A DNA stretch of 64,000 bases. Source: Deltaproteobacteria bacterium (GTDB lineage Bacteria > Myxococcota_C > UBA6777). The stretch covers positions 248,001 through 312,000 of the forward strand of contig SBHC01000005.1 in the NCBI GenBank assembly GCA_006226375.1, written 5' to 3'. Position numbers and translations under genes: made by a program. The notes under the pieces are model-generated. The model ran no database searches. It saw only the letters and a program-made list of their open reading frames with translations, and was not told the DNA's origin. Each line of letters begins with the position of its first letter. Position 1 is the stretch's first letter. Below, in pieces: positions 8,344-16,506 of this stretch.

Positions 8344-9537
8344 TTAGGAGATAACTTCAAGCTCGCGACCAACAGCGATGAAGGCGTCAACGGCTTGGTC
8401 CACTTGTTCTTTGGAGTGACCCGCCGAGAGTTGAACGCGAATACGAGCCTGGCCTTGGGGAACCACCGGGTAGCTGAAGCCAATCACGTAAATGCCACGC
8501 TCCAACATCTTGTCAGCAAAGCTTGTGGCGAGTCGTGCATCCCCCAGCATGATGGGAACGATCGGGTGGTCGCCTTCTTTGATGGCGAAGCCAGCGTCGG
8601 TCATTCGCTTGCGGAAGTGCATGGTGATGTCTTCCAGGTGGTCGCGCAACTCCGTGGTCGAAGAGAGGATCTCCAGAACCTTAATGGCAGCCGTCACAAT
8701 CATCGGCGCCAGCGTGTTGGAGAACAAGTAAGGACGGGACTTTTGGCGCAGCATGTTGATGACTTCCTGACGCCCAGTGGTGTAACCACCGGAAGCGCCA
8801 CCCAAAGCCTTGCCTAGCGTAGACGTAATGATGTCCACACGATCCATCACGCCGCAGTATTCGGGGGTGCCGCGTCCGGTTTTGCCAACAAAGCCAGTGG
8901 CGTGGGAGTCATCGACCATCACCAGGGCGTCGTACTTTTCTGCCAGATCACAGATCGCAGCCAGAGGTGCGATGTTTCCGTCCATGCTGAAGACACCGTC
9001 GGTCGCAATCAACCGCACTCGCGCGCTGCTTGCTTCCTTCAACTTCTCTTCCAGGTCAGCCATATCTGCGTTGCGATAACGGAAGCGTTGGGCTTTGCAC
9101 AGTCGAACGCCGTCGATGATCGAGGCATGATTCAAGGCGTCACTGATGATCGCATCTTCCTTGGTCAGGATCGTCTCGAACAATCCACCGTTGGCGTCGA
9201 AGCAGCTGGTGTAGAGGATGGCATCGTCTGTACCATGAAACGTGGCTAGGCTTTGCTCCAACTTCTTGTGGATATCTTGGGTGCCACAGATGAATCGCAC
9301 AGAGCTAAGTCCGAAGCCATGGGAGTCGAGAGCTTCGTGAGCGGCCTGAATCACTGCGGGATGTGAGCTGAGGCCCAGGTAATTGTTGGCGCAGAAGTTC
9401 AGCACTTCATCGTTGCGTCCTTCGACCTGAATGGCAGACGACTGGGGCGTGGTAATGATGCGCTCAGCCTTGTACGTACCGGCGTCACGGATATCTTGAA
9501 GTTGTTGGTCCAGGATGGGCTTAAACGAAGCGTGCAT
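8344..9537 (-). CDS. kbl: Glycine C-acetyltransferase (2-amino-3-ketobutyrate CoA ligase)
   Basis: The start is the ATG at 9537 preceded by AAGGAG; a longer frame to 9672 adds 45 residues absent from the family. The 397-residue length equals that of E. coli Kbl. It is a PLP alpha-oxoamine synthase: [14 protein letters not shown] near the N-terminus, [10 protein letters not shown], and the cofactor lysine in [13 protein letters not shown]. It converts 2-amino-3-oxobutyrate plus CoA to glycine and acetyl-CoA in threonine breakdown. Threonine dehydrogenase (tdh), its usual partner, is not beside it; here it heads a run with fahA and maiA. Distinction from BioF and HemA rests on the N-terminal region and length. 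Confidence 0.93.
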   Translation of the reverse strand: MHASFKPILDQQLQDIRDAGTYKAERIITTPQSSAIQVEGRNDEVLNFCANNYLGLSSHPAVIQAAHEALDSHGFGLSSVRFICGTQDIHKKLEQSLATFHGTDDAILYTSCFDANGGLFETILTKEDAIISDALNHASIIDGVRLCKAQRFRYRNADMADLEEKLKEASSARVRLIATDGVFSMDGNIAPLAAICDLAEKYDALVMVDDSHATGFVGKTGRGTPEYCGVMDRVDIITSTLGKALGGASGGYTTGRQEVINMLRQKSRPYLFSNTLAPMIVTAAIKVLEILSSTTELRDHLEDITMHFRKRMTDAGFAIKEGDHPIVPIMLGDARLATSFADKMLERGIYVIGFSYPVVPQGQARIRVQLSAGHSKEQVDQAVDAFIAVGRELEVIS

Positions 9538-9745
9538 AGCGATTCTCCTTCTGGGGTCAAACCAAGAATGAAGCGTAAATGGCGCGATGTTGGGCGCGAT
9601 AGCCTTGTAGATAGAGGGGGGTGTCGCTGCACAAAACAGCTTGCCTGAGAGGCGATAGGGGGTCAGCGGCACGCCACGATTGTCACTGGAACGGGAGCAA
9701 AGTCAACCCCAAATCGCAGCCGTGCTTGTACCGTAGGGGTAAAAT

Positions 9746-10372
9746 TTAGGATTCAATTTCGCGCAGGCGGGCCTGGATACGTGCGACAACCATACCGATC
9801 GCAACATCGTTTTTTCCACCGCGGGGGATCACCACATCGGCGTAGCGTTTGGAGGGAAGAATGAAAGCGAGGTGCATGGGTCGAACGGTCTCTTTGTACT
9901 GCCGGAGACAATCGTCGATATCACGACCCCGCTCTTTGATGTCGCGCTGCAGTCGGCGCATCAAGCGGATATCATCGTCTGCATCGACGAACAACTTAAT
10001 GTCCATCAACGAGCGAAGACGGGGGTCGTCGAGGACCAAGATCCCTTCCATCAAGACGATGGGAGCAGGCAGCACCGTGTTGGTGTCCTGTGTGCGGTTG
10101 TGCTCCGAGTACGAGTAGATGGGCTTCTCAATCGCCTCACCCTTTCGCAGCATTCCCAGGTGCTGGTACAGCAACTTTTGGTCGAACGCGTCGGGGTGGT
10201 CGTAGTTCACCAACTTCCGTTCTTCAAAGGGAATTGCTGTGAGATCCTTGTAATACGAATCCTGGTCCAGTAAAACCACCTCATTGGGCAGAAAGCGGTT
10301 CGCAATTTTTCGGGCAACAGTTGTCTTTCCAGAACCTGTTCCCCCCGCGACACCAATCACCAACGCTTGCAT
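9746..10372 (-). CDS. udk: Uridine kinase
   Basis: The 208-residue protein starts with the P-loop GVAGGTGSGKTT (residues 7-18), followed by DQDSYYKDLT and YDHPDAFD, all characteristic of uridine kinase in the phosphoribulokinase/uridine kinase family. It phosphorylates uridine and cytidine in pyrimidine salvage. GGGAG precedes the ATG by seven bases. It diverges from rlmN with 116 bp between the starts. A 208-bp gap separates it from kbl downstream, so it is probably its own transcription unit. Confidence 0.96.
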   Translation of the reverse strand: MQALVIGVAGGTGSGKTTVARKIANRFLPNEVVLLDQDSYYKDLTAIPFEERKLVNYDHPDAFDQKLLYQHLGMLRKGEAIEKPIYSYSEHNRTQDTNTVLPAPIVLMEGILVLDDPRLRSLMDIKLFVDADDDIRLMRRLQRDIKERGRDIDDCLRQYKETVRPMHLAFILPSKRYADVVIPRGGKNDVAIGMVVARIQARLREIES

Positions 10373-10488
10373 AGTCTGACTCCCATATCCCTAGACAATC
10401 TGGGCGTGGCTTACCCGACTCTGCCCAGATTGTCAAGAACGCATGCGCCTGTATGGCATGGTAAGAGTACCTGAAGGAGAACCTTTTT

Positions 10489-11685
10489 ATGTCTGTCGGT
10501 CCTGTGACTCCAGAATCCACAACAGCGCCATCCAGCGACAACACAGCGGTTGGCCTTGCCCCAAACACCCAAGAGAACACACGCGTCGACCTCCTCAACT
10601 TTACATGGTCCGAGTTGGAAAACTTGCTTCAATCCTGGGGACAGCCCAAGTACCGAGTGAAGCAGCTGTTCCGATGGATCTATGAGGAGTTGGAGACCGA
10701 CTTCAACAACATGACCGATCTCCCCAAAGCTCTCCGCCAGAAGCTCTGCGATGAGGCCGCTGTAGGAACGCTAGAGGTAGAGAGCGTCGCCGACTCTGTC
10801 GATGGGACCAAAAAGATCCTCTACCGCTTGCAAGACGGCCTTCGCATTGAGTCTGTGCTGATCCCCGAGGAGAAGCGCAACACCCTGTGTGTGTCGTCCC
10901 AAGTGGGCTGTGCGTTGGGGTGCCGTTTCTGCTACACCGCCAGTCTGGGGCCGGGTCGCAACCTCACAGTCGGAGAGTACATCGCCCAATACCTCGACAC
11001 GGCTCGGATGCTTCCGGCCGATCGCTCGATCACCAATGTTGTGTTTATGGGCATGGGAGAACCCCTCGTAAACTTCAACAACTTAATGCAGACCCTGGAA
11101 TTGCTTACGGACGAGCGCGGTCTCAATCTGGGCCGGCGCCGACTGACGGTCTCTACCGCAGGCTTGTGCCCCCAGATCTTGCAGATGGGTACCAAGTTCC
11201 CGGTCAGGCTCGCGATCTCCCTTCACGCCACAACCAACGAACAGCGCGATGACTTAATGCCCATCAACCAGCGCTATCCGCTGGAAACGCTCTTTGAGAC
11301 GTTGCAAGAGTACCGCAAGTTAACCCCAACGTACCACATGCCCATCACCTTGGAGTTCACACTTATCGAAGGCGTGAACAACAGCATGGCCGACGCTCAA
11401 CGTCTCGCCAAGCTCGCCCACTCCATTGAAGCCAAGGTGAACTTGATACCTTACAACGAGCATCCAGGAGCACCGTACAAGCGCCCCTCCCAGACCAACA
11501 TCGTCAAGTTCCGGGATGAGTTGCAGCGCAAGAAGATCCGCGCCACATGTCGAACCACCCGCGGGGATGACATCTACGCAGCCTGCGGTCAACTCGCGAT
11601 CCATGGACCCGAAGATGAAGGGGTTTCCACGGCAGAGGCGCCGGAGCCTCGTGTGGTTCCTCACCACCGCAAGCGTAGAAATTGA
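10489..11685 (+). CDS. rlmN: Dual-specificity 23S rRNA/tRNA adenine C2-methyltransferase RlmN
   Basis: A radical-SAM enzyme with the family Cys triad in GCALGCRFCYTA (about residues 141-148), the GMGEPL motif, and the two C-terminal cysteines used in the methyl-transfer mechanism (one in the ATCRTTRGDD region, one in AACGQL). It methylates C2 of A2503 in 23S rRNA and A37 in some tRNAs. AAGGAG lies ten bases before the ATG at 10489. The 398-residue length includes a Thr/Ser-rich N-terminal extension of about 35 residues and a short Arg-rich tail (HHRKRRN) compared with the usual 350-385. Divergent from udk. Confidence 0.97.
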   Translation: MSVGPVTPESTTAPSSDNTAVGLAPNTQENTRVDLLNFTWSELENLLQSWGQPKYRVKQLFRWIYEELETDFNNMTDLPKALRQKLCDEAAVGTLEVESVADSVDGTKKILYRLQDGLRIESVLIPEEKRNTLCVSSQVGCALGCRFCYTASLGPGRNLTVGEYIAQYLDTARMLPADRSITNVVFMGMGEPLVNFNNLMQTLELLTDERGLNLGRRRLTVSTAGLCPQILQMGTKFPVRLAISLHATTNEQRDDLMPINQRYPLETLFETLQEYRKLTPTYHMPITLEFTLIEGVNNSMADAQRLAKLAHSIEAKVNLIPYNEHPGAPYKRPSQTNIVKFRDELQRKKIRATCRTTRGDDIYAACGQLAIHGPEDEGVSTAEAPEPRVVPHHRKRRN

Positions 11686-11783
11686 CAGATTTGCTTCATG
11701 CTCCTTATCTTAGTGTCGTATAAATGAATCAAACAATGGGTGCCCCCCCAATACGACCTTAATGGAGCAGAGGACACACGAAG

Positions 11784-13961
11784 GTGAAAGAGCCCAGGTG
11801 GAATACAGAGCAGGTCCTGGCACAGTTGCGCCTGCGGCTGATCCAAGAAGGCGGCACCACACGACTTCTCAAGTTTCTCTCCCACGATGGATTCTCAGCG
11901 GTCCTGTTCGACACGCTGGAGCGTTGCGCTCATCTTCCCTCCGAAGATGCAGCTTTGCAAAACATCCAACAATGGTTGCAGCAACAACAACACCAGCGCC
12001 AATACCTACAGGAAGGTCAGCCACTACCAGCCATCCGGATGTGGAACTTTCTCAAGCCACTGCTTGGCGATTCCCACACCCAGCAAACACAAGCGGGTTC
12101 GCAGAGAAGCTACAACACACCGCTTCCTCGCTCGGTTCAGACTTCTCACACCCCTTTACCCAGCAACACACGCCCAGCACACCGACCGGCCCCCCACACT
12201 CCACAATCACGAATGGGTTCGACTCCGCATACCCCGAGGTCCACAAACAGAACCCCTCAACCTCGTGTTCCTTCTAACAATAGAACACCTCAGCCGGGAA
12301 AGCCCTATCCCAATACGCCCTTGCCCTCGAACGTACAACGCCCGTCACAGCAAGTTTCCACCAAACGACACTCCCCAGGCTCGACGAGGCACAGCATCCC
12401 ACAGATACGCGAAGTCCAGGCACCTGCATCTCGCACGGGGCAAACAGGGATGCATCCAAGGATCAATCGTCCTCCTCCACAGGCTCCCATTCACACGCCA
12501 TTGCCACAGGAGCCGACACCATCGCAGGAGCCAATGGAGCCCTTCCAACTCCCCGACGCGGTACCTGCGGCCGAACTCCAAACACCTCCTGGAATGCCCA
12601 GCCTGAGACGCCACAGATCGCGTCGTTCGCGTTTGCGCAAAAGTCAGCCAGCTCCACCACGTGGACTTCCCTCTTCTCCCAGCTTAAGTGCACTTCCAGC
12701 TGTAGGGCACAGCCCCTTGGAGGATCCTCACTGGCAGGTTGATGCTGTCATCAATCAGCTTCGGGTGAAGTTACTCAAAGACAAAACCCTGGCTTCGCTC
12801 CGCCGCTACCTCACAGAGGATTCCTTTCAACAACAACTCCTTGGCACACTAGAGACTGCCGCAAGTTTGCCAACTCTCGCAGCCGCTAAGGAGAATGTCC
12901 GAAGCTGGTTGCTTCAACAACAAGCACGTATGCAACAAGGGTTTCCAGGGCAACGCTTCTGGAATTTTTTGGAACCGCTGCTGAACGAAGCAAGCTCCAA
13001 ACAAGACAGCCCCTCCTCAGCAAGTGTTGCTCCGACCACTCCGTTACCGGTCAAGCCGGAACGGAACAACCCCTTGCTACCTCGTCACAAGCAGAGCCTC
13101 CGTCGGCGACGAAGTTCCACGTCGTTGCCTGCTGCGCAGTCAATAACGCCAGCACCAAAGCCACCAGCAACAAAGCCACTTGAATCCAGCCCTCCAGTGG
13201 AAGAGCCTGCTCCAAAGGGCAAACCCATGGGCCTTGAGCACCTCAGCACCTTGGCGGAGCAACCCCAAGCGGGAGAAGCCAACCCCTCCCCAAAACCTAG
13301 AGTACGTGGCGCGCACACATCCTCGACAGGCCGAGGACCGCAACCGTCAGAGCCATCACGGCCTCCTCGCTCTCCACAAGAACCCAAGACACCCATCGAA
13401 AGCTCCAGCAAAAGGCCTCAACGAGTCGAAACATCACACAAGCCTTCACAACCAGCCCAAGAAGAGACTGCCTCTCAACTCGATCGCATGATTGAAAACA
13501 TGCAACTCATGACAGAGGTCCACGACAAAGATCTTCAGAATATGCTGGAACTCAGCGAGGAAGAGTCACACAGCTCAACAACCTTCCAGCTCCCGCAAGA
13601 CGACATCGAGCAAGCCGAGCGAAAGCGAACCCAGCGCCTGCTTGTGTTGTTTGCGCTGAGTATGCTTGCCGCGTTTCTTTTCTGGAATGCAAATCGTGAG
13701 CCTGGAGCGGATCTTTCGGGAAAAAAGCTTGAGACGAAAACCTACTCAGCTTACCTACCTGTTGCAGAAGCCTACGGGAAGAACAAGCGTATCGCCTTTG
13801 TCCTTAAGCGCAAATGGCAAGAGAAGTACAACCCTGACCAGTTGGCTCAGCAGATCTTTCGCATGCGCAGCAAACTACAACAGAGCAACTTCACTCGGGT
13901 GCATGTTTATACCCCCTCCTACAAGCTCCTCTATTCTATCAACCTGGTGGTTCGATTTTAG
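11784..13961 (+). CDS. Single-pass membrane protein with a duplicated 90-residue module; function unknown
   Basis: GTG start at 11784. The 725-residue protein is not recognised. Residues about 4-95 and 317-405 are two copies of one module (W-x2-QV/DAV-xxQLR-x5 … LRRYL/LLKFLS … LFDTLE/LLGTLE … WLxQQQ … FWNFLEPLL), both predicted helical. Between them lies a Pro/Thr/Ser-rich linker with repeated TPLP and TPQP motifs. A single transmembrane helix sits near residues 621-640 (LLVLFALSMLAAFLFW), leaving about 85 residues outside with a mixed alpha/beta look. Topology is cytoplasmic modules, then membrane, then a small external domain. The Thr-Pro motifs could be kinase targets, given the kinases around, but that is inference. 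Confidence 0.8.
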   Translation: MKEPRWNTEQVLAQLRLRLIQEGGTTRLLKFLSHDGFSAVLFDTLERCAHLPSEDAALQNIQQWLQQQQHQRQYLQEGQPLPAIRMWNFLKPLLGDSHTQQTQAGSQRSYNTPLPRSVQTSHTPLPSNTRPAHRPAPHTPQSRMGSTPHTPRSTNRTPQPRVPSNNRTPQPGKPYPNTPLPSNVQRPSQQVSTKRHSPGSTRHSIPQIREVQAPASRTGQTGMHPRINRPPPQAPIHTPLPQEPTPSQEPMEPFQLPDAVPAAELQTPPGMPSLRRHRSRRSRLRKSQPAPPRGLPSSPSLSALPAVGHSPLEDPHWQVDAVINQLRVKLLKDKTLASLRRYLTEDSFQQQLLGTLETAASLPTLAAAKENVRSWLLQQQARMQQGFPGQRFWNFLEPLLNEASSKQDSPSSASVAPTTPLPVKPERNNPLLPRHKQSLRRRRSSTSLPAAQSITPAPKPPATKPLESSPPVEEPAPKGKPMGLEHLSTLAEQPQAGEANPSPKPRVRGAHTSSTGRGPQPSEPSRPPRSPQEPKTPIESSSKRPQRVETSHKPSQPAQEETASQLDRMIENMQLMTEVHDKDLQNMLELSEEESHSSTTFQLPQDDIEQAERKRTQRLLVLFALSMLAAFLFWNANREPGADLSGKKLETKTYSAYLPVAEAYGKNKRIAFVLKRKWQEKYNPDQLAQQIFRMRSKLQQSNFTRVHVYTPSYKLLYSINLVVRF

Positions 13962-13964
13962 AGA

Positions 13965-13977
13965 GCGCAAGATGCGC
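13965..13977. terminator. Small hairpin between convergent genes
   Basis: GCGCA, three bases, TGCGC forms a 5-bp GC-rich stem inside the 17-bp gap between two convergent stop codons. No T-run follows on either strand, so a terminator role is only a possibility. Confidence 0.25.
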
Positions 13978-13978
13978 C

Positions 13979-14218
13979 TCAAGTCATATCGAACTCACGA
14001 CAGAAGATCAGGACCTTACCTTCGGGTTGGTTTTCAGGAGCAAAGTAGGCTTCACGATGGGCTTCATTGGGGAAGCCGTGAGCGCATTCTTCTGTTTCCG
14101 TGTTGAAGAAGACACACTGTTCGCAAAGAAATTGAAGCTTGTAGTGTTGGATCTCAGAGAGGAAGTCAGAGGTGATGGGACCGTGAAGTTTCGAGATGGT
14201 GCGGACTTTGGCAGCCAT
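13979..14218 (-). CDS. Small four-cysteine protein, function unknown
   Basis: A 79-residue protein with cysteines at 32, 35, 45 and 73 (C-x2-C-x9-C-x27-C) inside a compact frame ending FCREFDMT. The pattern suggests a zinc or iron-sulphur site, but no named family is recognised. It lies 78 bp downstream of the MopE-type lipoprotein gene on the same strand and converges with the preceding gene at a tiny gap, which supports it being a true gene. No strong ribosome-binding site is visible before its ATG. Confidence 0.7.
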   Translation of the reverse strand: MAAKVRTISKLHGPITSDFLSEIQHYKLQFLCEQCVFFNTETEECAHGFPNEAHREAYFAPENQPEGKVLIFCREFDMT

Positions 14219-14296
14219 GGAGGCTATGTTCTCGGCGAGCTAGAGGAAGGGAAACACTCGATCAGGCTTTGATTCGACTCTGAAGGAGTGAGGCGC

Positions 14297-15175
14297 TTAC
14301 TTGCAGTTGTCGTCAACGAGACCGTTGCAGTCGTTGTCTTTCTTGTCGCAGACTTCTGCGGAGGGTTCGACTGCGCCGCTGCAAACTTCTTTGCCCTTTT
14401 CACAGGCTGTGCGACCCGAGCTGCAAACGCCGACACCCAAAGTACCTTGGGCACCGTTGTAGCATTCACGAGGAACAATGTTGTCGACGATGGAGTCGCA
14501 GTCATTGTCTTTTCCGTCACAAACTTCCGCTGCGTTGGGGTTGACGGTTTTGTCGTTGTCGTCACAGTCGCGATCGGAGGTGAAACCGTCTTGGTCTTTG
14601 TCTTCGATCTTGACACAGGTTCCGTTGTTGCAGAATTCGCCTTGGGCACAAGCAGGATTGCAAGGTTTCTCACACACACCACGTTCTTCGTTGCAGGTGG
14701 TTCCTGTTGGACAGGACGAGGGGCAGAGACGCTTGCACACGCCAACTACGCAGACAAAGCCTGTCTGGGGGCATGGAGGAATACAATCAGAAGTAGGCGA
14801 GCACGTTCCGTTGATACAAACTTCACCGGCTTTGCAAGGGGTGGGGCAAGGAGCACGGACGCAAACGCCGTTCTCACAAACCTGACCTTCACCACAAGTC
14901 ACAGCGCATTGCAACACAGGACCACCGTCGTTGGTGTTCGGCAAACGCGGCTGGCACGTTCCATCGACACAACGGAAATCAGCGCCACACTTGGGGTTGC
15001 AGTTGAAGTTGGCCTCAGGCACACAACGCTGTTCTGACAGGCTATACGTAAAGCCCGTGCCACAGTTGGTCGTTGGGTTTTGGTTGAACCGTCCACATTG
15101 TGCAAACACGATGACGGTCAAACCAAGCAGCAAAGCCACGCCTACATTGTTGATTACGATACGTATCCTACTCAT
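14297..15175 (-). CDS. Cys-rich lipoprotein with MopE-type metal-binding motifs
   Basis: Start chosen at ATG 15175, which has AAGGA at proper spacing; ATG 15181 lies too close to it. The N-terminus is a lipoprotein signal (hydrophobic stretch ending VIVFAQC). The mature 270 residues hold about six short CxxxCxxGxxCxxGxC-like repeats followed by two copies of the MopE-type motif: DQDGFTSDRDCDDND with EVCDGKDNDCD, then EVCDKKDNDCNGLVDD. Such Asp/Cys motifs are common in secreted proteins of Myxococcota and are annotated as putative metal-binding. The protein is presumably anchored to the outer membrane and calcium- or metal-stabilised. Role unknown; no enzyme domain is seen. Confidence 0.87.
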   Translation of the reverse strand: MSRIRIVINNVGVALLLGLTVIVFAQCGRFNQNPTTNCGTGFTYSLSEQRCVPEANFNCNPKCGADFRCVDGTCQPRLPNTNDGGPVLQCAVTCGEGQVCENGVCVRAPCPTPCKAGEVCINGTCSPTSDCIPPCPQTGFVCVVGVCKRLCPSSCPTGTTCNEERGVCEKPCNPACAQGEFCNNGTCVKIEDKDQDGFTSDRDCDDNDKTVNPNAAEVCDGKDNDCDSIVDNIVPRECYNGAQGTLGVGVCSSGRTACEKGKEVCSGAVEPSAEVCDKKDNDCNGLVDDNCK

Positions 15176-15504
15176 TACCATTCCTTCTGCATACTGACAT
15201 ACGAAGTCGTTGGTTGGACCCCGAAACAGCATGATTGATCATCGAAAGCGAGGCGCAATATATAAGAAAGTCGTACGAAAACGCAAGTCTTGTTTTTCCC
15301 TTTTTTTGGGATACGCCTCAATCCTCTCGACGAGGACCTTTTCCACATCAGTTGAAACCACAGTGGCCACGGCCCCTACAACATACATCCTTTGACAATT
15401 CCACGGTGTTTTCCACCGCAGATCTTCCACGGTAAGGAGACCAAGGCACAAGGGCTCAGGTCTCATCCCATGCTTCACGAACGAAGCGATCTCGGCCTCT
15501 TGTC
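15176..15504. other. Intergenic region, no gene seen
   Basis: Lies between the start of the lipoprotein gene and the stop of ccmB, both leftward. It contains a T-rich segment near 15290-15310 and presumably the lipoprotein promoter. No convincing reading frame. Confidence 0.5.
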
Positions 15505-16185
15505 TCACAAATCCAGTTGAGGTGCAAACAACCACAGGGAGGCAAGAAGAAACAGAAGATCGAAGACCAGCACCCCACGTAGCCAAAACGAGGTGTGCAA
15601 GACACCGCCCACCCCCAGCAATTCAGAGGTTGCCCGAGCACAGGCGATGAGCAGAGGCAAGGCCACAGGCAAGAACAAGAGGGGCATGAGGGCGTCACGA
15701 AAGCGGGCACGCAAGAGCAACGTAGCCATCATCGTTCCCACAATGGAAATCCCCCAAAGCCCTAGGAACAAGATCGCAAGAACGGAGGGGGACAGAAGCA
15801 ACATCAAATCCACTTGGAACATCAGCGCAGCGAGAGGCACAGCCCAGATCGCACAGAGCAAAAGAAAGATCAACAAGGACAAATGCTTGGCCAAGAACAC
15901 AGCTTCACGAATGATGGGGGTCATTCGCAGACCTTCCAAGCAGCCGTCTTGCAGCTCGTGTGCGTACAAACGCCCCATGCCTAGGGTGCTACCAAATGCC
16001 AGAATCACCCACAGCGCGCCTGGCATGATTTGACGCTGCACGCTGGGGCCCACCTGCAAGGACAGACCAAACACGCCCAAGGCCAAGATAACAAAGAAAA
16101 AGATCGTTGTAATACGAACTCGACTGCGCCACTCCAGGAGCCACTCTTTGCTCAACAGCCACCAGGTTTGTCGCCAAAGTTCCAT
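15505..16185 (-). CDS. ccmB: CcmB-like heme exporter membrane subunit
   Basis: A 226-residue integral membrane protein with six hydrophobic segments and the CcmB pattern: KEWLLEWRSR at the N-terminus, then ILAFGSTLGMGRLYAHE and DGCLEGLRMTP. CcmB is the permease of the CcmABCD complex needed for cytochrome c maturation. Length equals the family norm (about 220). Neither neighbour is ccmA, ccmC or ccmD, which is unusual since CcmB works with the ATPase CcmA. The assignment rests on the motifs in the first 90 residues; a related ABC-2 type permease is the alternative. Confidence 0.85.
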   Translation of the reverse strand: MELWRQTWWLLSKEWLLEWRSRVRITTIFFFVILALGVFGLSLQVGPSVQRQIMPGALWVILAFGSTLGMGRLYAHELQDGCLEGLRMTPIIREAVFLAKHLSLLIFLLLCAIWAVPLAALMFQVDLMLLLSPSVLAILFLGLWGISIVGTMMATLLLRARFRDALMPLLFLPVALPLLIACARATSELLGVGGVLHTSFWLRGVLVFDLLFLLASLWLFAPQLDL

Positions 16186-16506
16186 AACCTTCGTTCTCTC
16201 CCCGTTCTACGCCCAGAAGCGCAGACCCATGATGAATCATACTCTTGCCCGAAACCTCCTTGAGGACGGGACCTGGCGAACGAACATAGTCGGTCCGATC
16301 TTCCCTGACAAGGCCCCTTTCCCTTCGTACCTCAGTCCTTCCATCAAGAATCTCGACCTCACCGCGGGAAAGACTTGAATCACAAACTCATTCATGGCAC
16401 ACTTCCCCCGATTGTCACATGGGTTATTTTATCTCTGCTGCTGGCAAGGTAAATTTGTCATCCATGGAACCCCAATTCTCCACGCGAAAAAGGATTGCCG
16501 GGAGAT
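16186..16506. other. Divergent intergenic region
   Basis: Separates leftward ccmB from the rightward 1.07k-residue gene and must contain promoters for both. A partly AT-rich patch around 16410-16460 is the likeliest promoter site for the rightward gene, but no clear -35/-10 pair stands out. No gene seen. Confidence 0.45.

Noticed and set aside
9641-9651. CTCTCAGGCAA on the minus strand in the kbl leader, like part of a glycine riboswitch
   Set aside because: The other conserved glycine-aptamer blocks are not found around it, so the resemblance is most likely chance.
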